Of a stretch of 64,000 nucleotides of DNA, positions 11,015 through 23,034 are shown piece after piece. The notes beneath the pieces were generated by a model. It saw only the letters and a list, made by a program, of their open reading frames with translations. It did no database searches and had not been told where the DNA came from. Numbering within the stretch: position 1 is the stretch's first letter; every line of letters starts with the position of its first letter. This DNA is from Bos javanicus (taxonomy: Eukaryota > Chordata > Mammalia > Artiodactyla > Bovidae). The translations under genes were made by a program, and so were the position numbers. The DNA is taken from NCBI RefSeq assembly GCF_032452875.1, contig NC_083869.1, forward strand, positions 74,952,501-75,016,500, read 5' to 3'.

Positions 11015-12472
11015 CATGAATCATCGAGTTGGTGATGCAATCCAGCCATCTCATCCTCTGTCATCCCCTTCTCCTCCTGCCCCCATTTCCCCCCAGCATC
11101 AGAGTCTTTTCCAATGAGTCAACTCTTCGCATGAGGTGGCCAAAGTATGGGAGTTTCAGCTTTAGCATTGGTCCTTCCAATGAACACCCAGGACTGATCT
11201 CCGTTAGAATGGACTGGATGGATCTCCTTGTAGTCCAAGGGACTCTCAAGAATCTTCTCCAATACCACAGTTCAAAAACATCAATTCTTCAACACAGCTT
11301 TCTTCACAATCCAACACTCACATCCATACTTGACCACTGGAAAAACCATAGCCCTGACTAGATGAGTCTTTTTTGGCAAAGTAATGTCTCTGCTTTTTAA
11401 TAAGCTATCTAGATTAGTCACAACTTTCCTTCCAAGGAGTAAGTGTCTTTTAATTTCATGGCTGCAATCACCATCTGCAGTGATTTTGAAGCCCCAAAAA
11501 GCAAAGTCTGACACTGTTTCCACTGTTTGCCCATCTATTTGCCATGAAGTGATGGGACCAGATGCCATAATCTTAGTTTTCTGAATGTTGAGCTTTAAGC
11601 TAACTTTCTCACTCTCCTCTTTCACTTTCATCAAGAGGCTTTTGAGTTCCTCTTCACTTTCTGCCATAAGAGTGGTGTCATCTGCATATCTGAGGTTATT
11701 GACATTTCTCCTAGCAATCTTGATTCCAGCTTGTGCCTCCTCCAGCCCAGAGTTTCTCATGATGTACTCTGCATATAAATTAAATAAGCAGGGTGACAAT
11801 ATACAGCCTTGACATACTCCTTTTCCTATTTGGAACCAGTATGTTGTTCCATGTCCAGTTCTAACTGTTGCTTCCTGACCTGCATACAGATTTCTCAAGA
11901 GGCAGGTCAGGTGGTCTGGTATTCCCATTTCTTTCAGAATTTTCCACAGGTTTTTGTAATCTACACAGTCAAAGGCTTTGGCATAGTCAATAAAGCAGAA
12001 ATAGATGTTTTTCTGGAACTCTCTTGCTTTTTCGATGAGCCAGCGGATGTTGACAATTTGATCTCTGGTTCCTCTGCCTTTTCTAAAACCAGCTTGAACA
12101 TCTGGAAGTTCACGGTTCACATATTGCTGAAGCCTGGGTTGCAGAATTTTCAGCATTACTTTACTAGCGTGTGAGATGAGTGCAATTGTACTGTAGTTTG
12201 AGCATTTTTTGGTATTGCCTTTCTTTGGGATTGGAATGAAAACTGACCTTTTCCAGTCCTGTGGCCACTCCTGAGTTTTCCAAATTTGCTGGCGTATTAA
12301 GTGCAGCACTTTCACAGTATCATCTTTCAGGATTTGAATAGCACAAGTGGAATTCCATCACCTCCACTAGCTTTGTTTTTAGTGATGCTTTCTAAGGCCC
12401 ACTTGACTTCACATTCCAGGATGTCTGGCTCTAGGTGAGTGATTACACCATCGTGATTATCTGGGTCGTGAC
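11015..12472 (-). mobile_element. BovB LINE, truncated at both ends
   Basis: Minus-strand copy of about 1.46 kb. Its 5' truncation lies in the linker before RT (12,472). At the 3' end it stops about 120 bases short of the canonical tail, at the junction with the Bov-tA2 at 11,010. The missing tail suggests a later deletion or that the SINE inserted there. It carries the longest RT ORF of the window. Confidence 0.9.
11281..12315 (-). pseudogene. BovB reverse transcriptase ORF, 344 codons
   Basis: The best preserved RT domain in the window. The listed start Met lies within the domain, not at a natural start. In order: FRKGRGTRDQ (residues 77-86, fingers), FIDYAKAFD with the first catalytic Asp at residue 110 (motif A), GKGVCQGC (motif B region, 165-171), YADD at 210-213 (motif C with both metal-binding Asp), and the thumb region with LLLGRKVVTNLDS. 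All three catalytic Asp are present. The frame ends at 11,281, and the C-terminal region appears in another frame (11,061-11,249). There is no endonuclease upstream, so the element is dead as an autonomous LINE. Intact BovB makes one long ORF2 of roughly 1,000 residues, so this is about one third. Confidence 0.88.
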
Positions 12473-12817
12473 TGTACTGTAAAATGAAAATAATAATTTG
12501 AGGGAGTGGCACTGAAGATGCATGTGGTATCTTATGAAAAGCTCCTGATACATTTCAGTATTCAGCTTTTACCATTTCTTTTGTAAATATTTTCTAGTAC
12601 TTCCACTTTCTCCTTGTCTCAAGTTCTAGTGTGGCTAAAGAGCAGGCCAATTCTGTTTACATATATGTTGAATGAAACTTAAACAATTTTAAAAAATGAA
12701 ACACCACAAACAAAAGTATTTATTTACATAATTCAATCTTGCATAACCACCTGGTCAGTTTGATTATAGGACACACCACTGTCTCCCTTCCTTCATAGAA
12801 CCTAAAAGTAAACATGT
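12473..12817. other. Unassigned sequence, includes an antisense AATAAA
   Basis: No repeat recognised. The complement of 12,718-12,724 contains AATAAA, about 95 bases downstream of the stop of the minus-strand ORF at 12,818. This is the only reason to look at that ORF as a possible terminal exon. Confidence 0.4.
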
Positions 12818-13114
12818 TTATACATCTTCCAGAATGGCTAATGCAGAACCATAGAACCCTGCAAGAGGATACTTCCCTAAGTCAGGATGAAAACTAAAAA
12901 CAGTATCTTTACAACCTTTCTCAAATGACAAAATATGAGCTGATAGTAACTGGAAATCTGGCTTTGGCTTTTTAGTGTTTACATTTTTGTGCCCATGATA
13001 AAGTGGGTGCTGACGCAAATTGAATCCATTCACTACTTGGATGAAGGTCACCAGAGAAAAGATCAACCCGAGCTGTGGTGCCTGATATGGGTTTTGTAGG
13101 TCTTGCTTCCAATT
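12818..13114 (-). pseudogene. Exon- or pseudogene-like ORF, unidentified
   Basis: A minus-strand frame is open from a stop near 13,137 to a stop at 12,818. A splice-acceptor-like 'ttattttcag' ends at 13,115, which would give a 99-codon terminal exon beginning NWKQDLQ, with an AATAAA about 95 bases after the stop. A second minus-strand frame over the upper part (about 13,000-13,190) is also open for roughly 70 codons and looks equally protein-like, which points to a decayed, frameshifted pseudogene rather than a live exon. I do not recognise the protein. There are no domain motifs, signal peptide or repeats. It could also be chance in a repeat-free stretch. Confidence 0.2.
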
Positions 13115-13137
13115 CTGAAAATAAATGTTTGGTGATC

Positions 13138-14284
13138 ACACTAGGTTCAGTGAAGATGAGTTTTGAAACTATTCCTATTCACATGCAGAACCATGTGAAA
13201 GAGAAAATCCCCAGATGACAATCAGTGTATTTACCACCATCCTTAGTTGATTCATTGACTCGGGTTTACTAAATCTCTCATTTATGAATGTAATATGTCT
13301 TCAATGTTTTTTATTTTTGTATGATTGCTATTGTTAGTTTCTGACACATAGTGTTTGTCATTCGTTTGAAGACACAAACAGAATGCTGAAGTGAGAGAAA
13401 ATTAGACACAATGTCCCTACCACCATTTTGGTTGCAATTGCTTTTGTTCCTGACTCATGCTATCTTCAAATTTGCATGCATTTGTCTGAGCTCCTGCGCT
13501 CATATGGGATACTACAATAATTCCAACAATCAAGGAGTTTGGTTCTAAGATATGCAGAATGCCTTAGCACATCAGACTGACTGGATTAGTCTACCCTCCT
13601 CCCAAAACCTTATTTATAAGTTTTTATGAAAATATCCATTTTTCAAAGATGCATTTATAAGTCAACTCATAGGAGATTTCCCCTCATTAAACAGATATAA
13701 AAATACATATATCTGAAATGATGTACTTTATATGGTAGAATGTAAAAAAAGAAAAAAAAAATTAGTTTCACCCAGGAAGACAGTTTTACAACACAATTAC
13801 ATTATTTTACTGCAGTAGAAACATTGAGTATCACAAGGTAACAATCAATGTAAAATCAAATATATAAGTATTTTTTTAAATCATAACAAGTTGTATAGCA
13901 CACTTGGAATTTACATGGAAATTAGAATGAAATTACTTGGCTGGCTCCTTTATAATAAAGTGGAGCATAGAACACTCAAGTTGTAAATTTCCTTATAAAC
14001 AAACATCTATAAAATAATTTTGCAAGTTATATTAGAATGAGGAATAAATGTGTAGAAACATACAGAAAGAAAGTGTTTCTTCATTTTCTATGTCAATTCC
14101 CCTAATTGGTGCCGCCGTAATGCTTTTTCTCATCAGGTCAAAGTCATCAACATAGCCTTCAATGGCAAATGAATAAATAATGTTTACACTCCAATTTTAA
14201 TTGTGTGCCAGCCTTCAGTCTTGCTGATAAGCCAGATGGTGACGTGCAACTCAAAGAAAGAGTGCATAATCCAAAGAACATGTA
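13138..14284. other. Unassigned AT-rich sequence
   Basis: No repeat family or coding pattern recognised. An A-rich run at about 13,746-13,761 is the only simple sequence. Confidence 0.5.
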
Positions 14285-14445
14285 CCTTGGCAAAAGGTGA
14301 CCTTAATTCCAATCCCAATTTCAGCTGTGATTAACTGTGTAACTCTGGACTAATTCCTTTAGCCCTCTGAACTCAGGGTCTTCATTTCTAAAAGGACTAC
14401 AAACCTTATAGGGTGATTATAAAATTGTAAAGGGAGAAAACTTAT
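14285..14445 (+). repeat. MIR SINE
   Basis: Core-like 'agctgtgattaactgtgtaa' followed by 'ctctggactaattcctttag' and a 'catttctaaaaggac'-type block, then 'tatagggtgattataaaatt', in the order of the MIR consensus. Strongly diverged, as expected for this ancient family. Confidence 0.6.
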
Positions 14446-14517
14446 GTCAAAACAAGCCATTGCAGAGCCAAACCAAAATGTGGACCCAGACTGAACTTTC
14501 CTATAAAAACACAAAGA

Positions 14518-15166
14518 CAGCAATCCCACTGCTGGGCATACACACTGAGGAAACCAGAAGAGAAAGAGACACCTGTACCCCAATGTTCATCGCAGCACTG
14601 TTTATAATAGCCAGGACATGGAAACAACCTAGATGTCCATCAGCAGATGAATGGATAAGAAAGCTGTGGTACATATATACAATGGAGTATTACTCAGCCA
14701 TTAAAAAGAATACATTTGAATCCGTTCTAATGAGGTGGATGAAACTGGAGCCTATTATACAGAGTGAAGTAAGCCAGAAGGAAAAACACCAATACAGTAT
14801 ACTAATGCATATATATGGAATTTAGAAAGATGATAACAATAACCCTGTGTACGAGACAGCAAAAGAGACATTGATGTATGGAACAGTCTTATAGACTCTG
14901 TGGGAGAGGGAGAGGGTGGGAAGATTTGGGAGAATGGCATTGAAACATGTAAAATATCATGTATGAAACGAGATGCCAGTCCAGGTTCAATGCACGATAC
15001 TGGATGCTTGGGGCTAGTGCACTGGGACGACCCAGAGGGATGGTATGGGGAGGGAGGAGGGAGGAGGGTTCAGGATGGAGAACACATGTATACCTGTGAT
15101 GGATTCATTTTGATATTTGGCAAAACTAATACAATTATGTAAAGTTTAAAAATAAAATAAAAAAAA
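14518..15166 (+). mobile_element. L1 3' end, young bovine type
   Basis: Encodes the last part of L1 ORF2 (reading frame to 14,825 with the hallmark YTMEYYSAIKKN), followed by the 3' UTR and an A-rich tail. It is flanked by an apparent 13-bp target-site duplication 'aaaaacacaaaga' (14,505-14,517 and 15,167-15,179), although the right copy merges with the poly(A) tail. It is 5'-truncated to about 650 bases. Low divergence from the copy at 37.84-38.49 kb suggests a recent family. Confidence 0.9.
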
Positions 15167-15179
15167 AAAAACACAAAGA

Positions 15180-15994
15180 GATGGTCATGACAAGAAGGAA
15201 ATGTAGGCACACTGGAGTTGAATGCTACAAACTTGGGCATCTGCTGATAATTCCCAGTCAAAAATTATATTTCCCTAAATAGTAAAAGGACAGATAGAAG
15301 ATGGGAGGAGAAACCAACTAGCAATTAACTGAATAAAGGCTTACATTTATTTGGCTTCTACTGGCATTCTACTCAGTGTTCATGGGTTCATGGGAGAACT
15401 AGTCAGAGTGGCCTCACTATCTAGATCAGAGTGAGACACTCAGAAGAATTGTCATCACTCAGCATGTAAGAAAGAGGCCATGTCCATAGGACTTGTTTTA
15501 AGGAATGACAAATGGCCATAAGCAGATTGAGCTATACAAACCCAGGGTTTTTTTTTTATTTTACTTTTTCCTCACAAAGACTTTGGAGATAAATTTCCAT
15601 TTCAGCAGATTTATTATGATGGTAGTTTTTCAAACTTCCAAAAAGCACTGATATTTTTCCAGGTCAAACATATCTCTAAGGGAAAATTCTGAACATCCTG
15701 CTAAAATTAAATATTATTAGGATAGCTCTAAGCAGGCAGATCTCAGGAAACCCTATATAAAGAGGGTAGGTCTCCTTCATCCAAAACATCACCTTAACTT
15801 TCTGCTTAATTGACAGTGGACTGCCAGTGTGATTAACCATGAAGTTTTCTTGAGAGACCTGCTTTTTGGCCTTTGAATACCACACATTCTATAAAACTTC
15901 ATTCCTCAACTGAGAAAGGGAGTGCCAGTGGGAATAGAGAGGAAAAGAAAGGATTTATTTTTGCTATTTCGGGTGTCATATTCACATTCAAAAC
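15180..15994. other. Unassigned sequence
   Basis: No repeat or gene recognised. A 69-codon minus-strand ORF (15,676-15,885) has no motif. Confidence 0.45.
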
Positions 15995-16180
15995 ACTTTC
16001 CAATGCATTTAGCTTCAGAAATCTTCACATTTTCCAGAGGGGCAGGTAAGTGTTTTTATCCCAATTTTACAGATGAAAAACTTGAAACCCAAGGTTAAGT
16101 GACTGGCTTGCAGCAGCACTGGGAGCCAATGTCAAGATCAGACTTCCACCATCAATGTTTGATGGCTCAGACCACTGGAC
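15995..16180 (-). repeat. MIR SINE
   Basis: The reverse complement matches the MIR 3' half and core: 'cccaattttacagatgaaaa' at 16,060-16,079 and 'ggttaagtgactggcttgca' just after it are the antisense of the family's most conserved blocks. Confidence 0.65.
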
Positions 16181-16689
16181 TAAGACTTTTTCTGAGTACA
16201 ACACAAATGCTTGGAAAATGGTTTTAACCTCTTTCAGGAATAAAAACATTCAACACTATGCCTCTGGGTTAAAATAGATTTTCTAAATGCCTGATGAACA
16301 TGGAGATAGTGAAGGCAGAATCATGACTGCTATGTTTAATAGAGATAGCTACTGTTGTAAGTCATTTTGTAGGTTAAGTCATTCATCATTCTATTTTCAT
16401 GCATTAACTCAACAAACACTTGTCAACCAATGGCACAATTATCAAATTCCAAATGAATATACACATAGATGTTAAACATGTATAATATACTTTTATAACT
16501 ATTATTTATAGAAACTATTCAGTGACACTTCTCCGGTGAATCATTCACTATATTAGTGCATATAGTCAGGGATATATTATCTCTTTTAAGCATTAAACAA
16601 CTTTGCCCAATATTGTCCCAGTAATATAGATAAGAAAGTTTGCAAATTATACAGTAAGTTAACTTAGACAATATCCAAACCCAGATTGG
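16181..16689. other. Unassigned sequence
   Basis: No clear repeat. A short stretch near 16,385-16,425 ('ttaactcaacaaacacttgt') hints at another MIR 3' end but is too short to call. Confidence 0.4.
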
Positions 16690-16880
16690 TGTTAGAAAGA
16701 ACACAGGCTTTTCTATCAAACAGACTTGTGTTCCAATTGTAGTTCCACAACTTACTAAGCAAATTGCAATGGTATTACTTAAACTCTATGAGTTTAAGTT
16801 TCCTGATTTGAAAACGGAACTATTAATAACTAACACCATTGTCCCACAATATATGATTTTTCTGAGAATTAAGAAAAAAA
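16690..16880 (+). repeat. MIR SINE
   Basis: Near full-length order of MIR blocks: 'gaacacaggcttttctatca', 'acttgtgttccaattg', 'cacaacttactaag', 'tttaagtttcctgatttg' and a final 'gagaattaag'. Confidence 0.68.
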
Positions 16881-17849
16881 TTATTTTTAGGTGTAATACA
16901 TTTTTTTCCTAGAAAAATACGATTCCCCTTCTAAAAATAGCTTCAAAGTACATGGAAAAGTTAATTTTTAAAAATCTTAAAATACAAGTCATTTGATGAT
17001 TAAGTAAGGAGTGTTCAGAGCAAGAAACAAAGGAAGACAGAACAATAAGCTGAATTCAACAGTTGGCCTTCAATTCAAAGCATATAGTTACCAGGTAGAC
17101 TTGAGTTTTGTCCTTCATAGACTCATAGAGACAAAGGAAACAGATGAAAAAGACTAGATCCTACATCAGGTGGAACGTCTAATGAAATCCTCTTACATAA
17201 AATGGGGATATTCAAGAGTTATGTTTCATCAAAATACTGAGCCCAATATATTTCCCAATAAAAACGAACAACAATGGAAAATAATATTTTGACAAGGAAC
17301 TAGGGGTAAAATGTGCCTAAGAATTCCAAATATCAATCAGCAGTTTATGTTTACAACTTAGATTGTTCAAAAACTGCCAAGCTAAGAATTCTGTTTGGAG
17401 AAACCTGAATTAGCAGTGCTTTTGTGGCTCCCATTCAGAAGGCACATTCCTTATAGCAACAAAAAAAGTGTTCTAAAAAAAAAAAAAAGTGTTCTTAACC
17501 TGTAGTCACTTTATAACTCAGTGTACAGGGTACAGACAGAAATGCACATCCCCCAGTTTTCCCTGAAAGAGGTATATTTGCATACATTAAATGTTATTGC
17601 CTGGTAGTCTGGCTTCCATTTAACCTGAATCTAAGTGCTGACTGAGATCTGCCCCCTTGGGACACTGACAGGTGTGGGCGCACAATCAACTATAGGGGGT
17701 TGCTTCAAATAAAATAGACTAATAAGACAATCACAAAGGTTTGAAAGACAATCAAGAGCTAGAAGCTAGTTAAATGACGAGGTTCATCTACGTGAGTTCA
17801 CACTGTAAGACTGGTAGAGGTGGCTACTTTATCTAATTCATACAAACCA
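16881..17849. other. Unassigned sequence
   Basis: A-rich and T-rich DNA. Two A-runs (17,460-17,467 and 17,476-17,488) flank a duplicated 'gtgttct'. No gene or repeat family could be assigned. Confidence 0.45.
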
Positions 17850-18834
17850 ACACAGAGAGTCAAGGAAAATAAAGAAAAAAAGGACTATTTTCAAACAAAA
17901 AATTAAAATAAAACCTCAGAAAAAAGTTAATGAAATGAAAATAAGTAATTTACCTGATAAAGACTTCAAATAATGCTCCCTGAGTTCAGAAGAACAATGA
18001 AAGAACAGAGTGAAAATTTTAACAAAGAGAAAGGAATATAAGGATGGACCAAATAGAAATCACAGGACTGAGAACACAATACTCAAACTGAAAAATACAA
18101 TACAGGGGTTCAAACTAGATGAAGAGAGAGCAAGATTCAGTGAATTCAAGGACAGAGCAGTGGAACTCATCCAATTAGAGCAGCAAAAAAAAAAAATTGT
18201 GACGATAGCTTAGGGGACTTATAGGACAATATCAAGCGGACTAAAACTCAAATTATAGGGTTTTCAGAAAGTGAAGGGAGAAAAAAAGGAGTAGAAAATT
18301 TAATCAAAGAAATAATGGCTAAAAATGTTCCTATCCTTAAGAATAAAACATGCATTCATATCCAGGATTCCCAGAGGGTTTTAAATAAGACATACTCAAA
18401 GACTCCCACACTAAGACATATTATAATTAAAATGTCTAAAGTTAAAGACAAGAAATGAATCTTAAAAGGAGCATGAATAAAGCAATTTGTTACAAACAAG
18501 AGAACCTCCATAAGGCTATCAGTTTTTCAGCAGAAACTTTGCAGACTAGAAAGGGGTAGCATGATATACTCAAAGTGCTGAAAACAAAACAAAACAAAAC
18601 AAAAAACAAAAAAAACATTGCCACCCAAAAATATTCAACCCAGAAAAATTGCCCTTCAGACTTGAAGAAAAAATAAAAAAAAAGTTTACAAGACATGAAA
18701 AAGTTAAAGGAGTTCATCATCAGTGTTAAATGAGATTTCTTAATGTGAAATGAGAAGATGCTAGTTAGTAAAAGGAAAACATATGAAAGTAAAAATCCTT
18801 CTGGGATAGGTAATTGTATAGTGCATGCATGCAT

Positions 18835-18965
18835 GCATACTTAGTCACTCGGTTGTGTCCGACTCTTTGCAGTGCCATGGACTGTAGTCTGCCAGAATCC
18901 TCTGTTAATGGAATTTTCCAGGCAAGAGTACTGGAGTGGGTTGCCATTTCCTACTGCAGGAGATC
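18835..18965 (-). mobile_element. Bov-tA SINE fragment
   Basis: Reverse complement of the body and BovB-type tail. The tRNA head is mostly absent. An ATGC tetranucleotide run at 18,822-18,838 lies at its tail end. Confidence 0.82.
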
Positions 18966-19621
18966 TTGAACTCAGCTATATTATAGCTGTAAAAGTGGTG
19001 GGTTAATTACTTTTAAAGCTAGTAGAAAGGTTAAAAGGCAAAAGTAATAAAAATAACTGTAACTAAAATATTTTGATAGATGCATAAGATAAAATTATGT
19101 AAATTGTTAAATCAAAATTACAAAATGTGGTGGGGAAATAAAAGTATAGAGCTATAGAATGCATTTGAAATTAAGTTATCAACTTAAAATAGACTGCTAT
19201 CAACATATTTTGTTTTACTCAAGCCTTACAGTAACTGCAAATCAAAAACCTGTGATAGTTACACAAAAGACAAAAAAAGACAGAATCTAAGTATACTACT
19301 ACAGAAAATCATTCAATCACAAAGGAGGAGAGCAAGAGAAAAGAAAGGAACAAAGAAATTATAAAATAACTGGAAAAAATGAATGCAATGGCAATACGTA
19401 TATCTATCAATAATTAATTTAAATGTAAATGAACTAAATTATTCATAGACATAGAGTGACTGATTGGATAAAAATACATGTCCCTTCTACATGTTACTTG
19501 TAAGAGCCTCACCTCAGATGTAAAGACACAGACTCCAAGTGAAGTGATGAAAATAAATATTACATACAAATAGAAACCAAAGGAAAATCGGGGTGCTATA
19601 CTTATATCAGATGAAATGTGT

Positions 19622-19747
19622 GCTAATTTGCTTCAGTAGTGGCTGAGTCTTTGCAACCCCATGGACTGTAGCCTGCCACGCTCCTCTGTCCCTGTGATTT
19701 TCCAGGCAAAAATACTGGAGTGGGTTGCCATTTCCTTCTCCAGTGAT
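19622..19747 (-). mobile_element. Bov-tA/BOV-A2 body fragment
   Basis: The reverse complement contains the body ('ctggagaaggaaatggcaac' type) and a decayed tail. The tRNA-like head is missing. Confidence 0.8.
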
Positions 19748-20339
19748 TAGATGAAATAAACTTCAAAAAAAAAAAAAAAAGCTGAAATAACAGACAAAGT
19801 TATTATGTAATGCTATTAGGATCAATTCAATAATAGGACATAACATGTGTAAATTTTTATACATCCAACGTAGAAGTTCTTAAATATATAAAACACATAT
19901 TAACAGACCTAAAAGAGAAAAAGATAGCAAAAAATAATAGTAGAGAACTTCAGCACTCCACTTTTAACAATGGATAAATCCTCCAGACAGAAAATCAAAA
20001 AGGACACATTGACCTTAAACAACACGCTAACCAGATGGGCTTAACAGACATGTATAGAATATTCTGTCCAAAAGCAGTAGGATATATACACTCTTTTCAA
20101 GTGCACCTGGAAGATTTTCCAGGATCGATGTTATATTAGTATACAAACCAAGTCAATCAATTTAAAGAGCTTTAAATCATATAAATCTTTCCTGAAACAT
20201 GACAAAATCAATTAAAAAAAGAAAAATTGGAAAATCCCCCAATATGTCAAAATTAAACACCATGCCACTCAAGAATTAATAATATAAAAAAAATCAAAAT
20301 AGAAATAAAAAAAATCTTGAGATAAATGAAAGTGGAAAT

Positions 20340-20466
20340 ATTGTTGCTGTTCAGTCGTCATGTCCAACTCTTTGCAACCCCATGGACTATAGCATGACAA
20401 GCTTCCATGTCCCTCACCATCTCCTGGAATTTGCTTAAGCTCACTTCCATTGAATTGGTGATGACT
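20340..20466 (-). mobile_element. BovB 3'-tail fragment
   Basis: The reverse complement matches the last about 130 bases of BovB (GGAGTTGGTGATGGACAGGG-type region to the tail) rather than a Bov-tA body, so it is a severely 5'-truncated BovB or a tail-only SINE. Confidence 0.7.
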
Positions 20467-21494
20467 ACAACATACCAAAACTTATAGGATGCAGCAAAAT
20501 CAGTTTCAAGAGTAAATTTATAGTAGTAAATGCCTACATTAAAGAAACAAGAAAGATCTCAAACAACTTAACTTTACCCCTCAAGGAATTGAAGAGAAGA
20601 TTAAATTAAGCCCAAAGTTAGTAAAATAAAAGAAATAACAACAACAAAAGGCTAAAATAAGAGACTAAAATGACAGAAGAAATGGTTAATAAAGCTAAGC
20701 TGTCTCTTTGAAAATATTTTTTTTTAAATAGGTAAATTTAATATTCATTGACAGTGAAAAATCTCATAAAACAAGATTATTAAGGGAGTTTACAAAATCT
20801 CACAGCTAACAACATACTCCATGGTGAATAATCAAAACTATATCAAAAAAAACTTGATACTATGATTAATTGATTTTTGACAAGGATGTCAAACATATTT
20901 GATGGAGGAAGAATAGTCTCTTATACTAATGGTGCTAAGACAACCAGATATACGTATGAAAAATGATGAAGTCAGACACCATTTCACATCATATAGAAAC
21001 GTAAAATCAGTGAAGAACCTAAATAAAAAAGCTAAAATTATAACACTTTTTGAATTATCCATTAAGGTAAAGTTTCAAAATAATTCAAATCCTGGAAAAC
21101 TACTTGGTTGTTCCTGAAAGTTAAATATGGAGTGGGAAGAGAGATAAACAGGCAGAGCCCAGAGGATTTTTAGGTCAGTGAAACTATTCTGCATGATAGT
21201 ATGATTATGGACAAAGACACATGACATACGCATTTGTCAAACCCATAGATGTGCAATACCAAGAGTGAACTCTAATGTAAGATACAAAGTTGGGTAATAA
21301 TGATGTGACAGTGTAGGTTTATCAATTGTACAAATATACCACTCTGGTGTAGGATGTTGATAACAAGGGAAGTTGTGTGTGGGGTGGGGTGGGTGGGGGA
21401 TGGGTATACAGGAATTCTTTGTGCTGTTTGCTCAATTTTGCCATAAACCTAAACTGCTATAGAAAGTAAAGGCTATTTTTTTTTTTTTAAAGAT

Positions 21495-21920
21495 CATAAA
21501 CCATATGATCCACCAATTCCACTCCTAGGCATATATTTTGAGAAAACAAGAATTCTAAAAGATGCCGGCTCTCTGATGTTCATTGCAGTACTATTTACTT
21601 TAGCCAGGATGTGGAAGCAACCTCAGTGTGACAGACAAATGGCTAAAGAAGATATAGTACATGTATACAATGGAAAACTACTTAGCCATGAAAAGAAATG
21701 AAATACTGACATTTACAGAGACATGGATGGACCTAGAGATTGTCACACAGGGTGAAGAAAGACAGAAACAGAAAAATAAATGTCATATAAGAGTCTTTAA
21801 ATGTGGAATCTAGAAAATGGTATCTATGGACTTAGTTGCAAAGCAGAAATAGAATCACAGATGTAGGGAACAAATATATGCTTGCCAAGAGGAGAGTTAG
21901 GATGAATTGAGAGACTGGGA
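21495..21920 (+). mobile_element. L1 3' end, left part (split by BovB)
   Basis: L1 ORF2 C-terminal and 3' UTR sequence, for example the 'aactacttagccatgaaaag' block at 21,685. The 3' UTR sentence breaks at 'gagagactggga' (21,909-21,920) and resumes in register after the BovB at 22,823. Confidence 0.8.
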
Positions 21921-22822
21921 AAAGGAGTATGTCAAGGCTGCATATTGTCACCCTGCTTATTTAAATTATATGCAGAGTACATCATGAGAAACACTGGGCT
22001 GCAAGAAGCACAAGCTGGAATCAAGATTGCTGGGAGAAATATCAGTAACCTCAGATATGCAGATAACACCACCCTTATGGCAGAAAGTGAAGAGGAGCTA
22101 AAAAGCCTCTTGATGAAAATGAAAGAGGAGAGTGAAAAAGTTGGCTTAAAGCTCAACATTCAGAAAACAAAGATCATGGTATCTGGTCCCATCACTTCAT
22201 GGGAAATAGATGGGGAAACAGTATCAGACTTTATTTTTGGGGGCTCCAAAATCACTGCAGATGGTGACTGCAGCCATGAAATTAAAAGACGCTTACTCCT
22301 TGGAAGAAAAGTTATGACCAACATAGATAGCATATTCAAAAGCAGAGATATTACTTTGCCAACAAAGGTCCGTCTAGTCAAGGCTATGGTTTTTCCAGTG
22401 GTCATGTATGGATGCGAGGGTTGGACTGTGAAGAAAGCTCAGTGCTGAAGAATTGATGCTTTTGAAATGTGGTGTTGGAGAAGACTCTTGAGAGTCCCTT
22501 GGACTGCAAGGAGATCCAACCAGCCCATTCTAAAGGAGATCAGTCCTGGGTGTCAGTGGAAGGACTGATTCTCAAGCTGAAACTCCCATACTTTGGCCAC
22601 CTCATGTGAAGATTTGATTCATTGGAAAAGACCCTGATACTGGGAACGATTGAGGGCAGGAGGAGAAGGGGATGACAGAGGATGAGATTGCTGGATGGCA
22701 TCACTGACTATGGACATGAGTTTGGGTAAACTCTGGGAGTTGGTGATGGACAGGGAGGCCTGGCATGCTGCAATTCATGGTATCACAAAGAGTTGAACAT
22801 GGTTGAGCGACTGAACTGAACT
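21921..22822 (+). mobile_element. BovB LINE, 5'-truncated, inside L1
   Basis: A 0.9-kb 3' fragment starting within RT motif B. The flanking repeat 'gagagactggga' (21,909-21,920) against 'gagagattggga' (22,823-22,834) matches 11 of 12 bases and is the target-site duplication. The reading frame 21,945-22,448 (167 codons) covers RT motif C and the thumb, but motif C is altered to YADN. The last 370 bases to the 'actgaactga' tail contain stops. Confidence 0.92.
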
Positions 22823-22834
22823 GAGAGATTGGGA

Positions 22835-23030
22835 CTGACATATATACACTGCTATGTATGAAATAGATGACTAATGAGATCCTACTGTAAAGCACAAAGA
22901 ACTCTACTCAGTGTTGTGTGGTGAACTAAATGGGAAGGGAATCCAAAAAACAGTGGATATTTACTTTCAGTATTATAAAGCAATTATACTCAAATAGAAA
23001 TCGATTAAAAAGTAAATAAGAATTAAAAAG
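22835..23030 (+). mobile_element. L1 3' end, right part
   Basis: Continuation of the 3' UTR interrupted at 21,920: 'gactgacatatatacact', 'gagatcctactgtaaagcac' and the A-rich end near 23,030. Confidence 0.78.
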
Positions 23031-23034
23031 ATTA

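Larger units (their letters stand above)
17850..21490 (+). mobile_element. Old L1 (L1M/HAL1-like), fragmented
   Basis: Plus-strand L1 fossil. The ORF1-like region is at about 17,990-18,720 (a 67-codon stretch at 18,010 encodes FSEFKDRAVELIQLEQQ, a coiled-coil part). ORF2-like blocks follow at about 19,880-20,700 and 20,750-20,860, and a 3' UTR with GGGGTGGG-rich sequence ends near 21,480 in a T/A run. The reading frames are destroyed. Large gaps relative to a full L1 fit either deletions or a HAL1-type element. Three younger SINE or BovB-tail insertions interrupt it. Confidence 0.65.
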
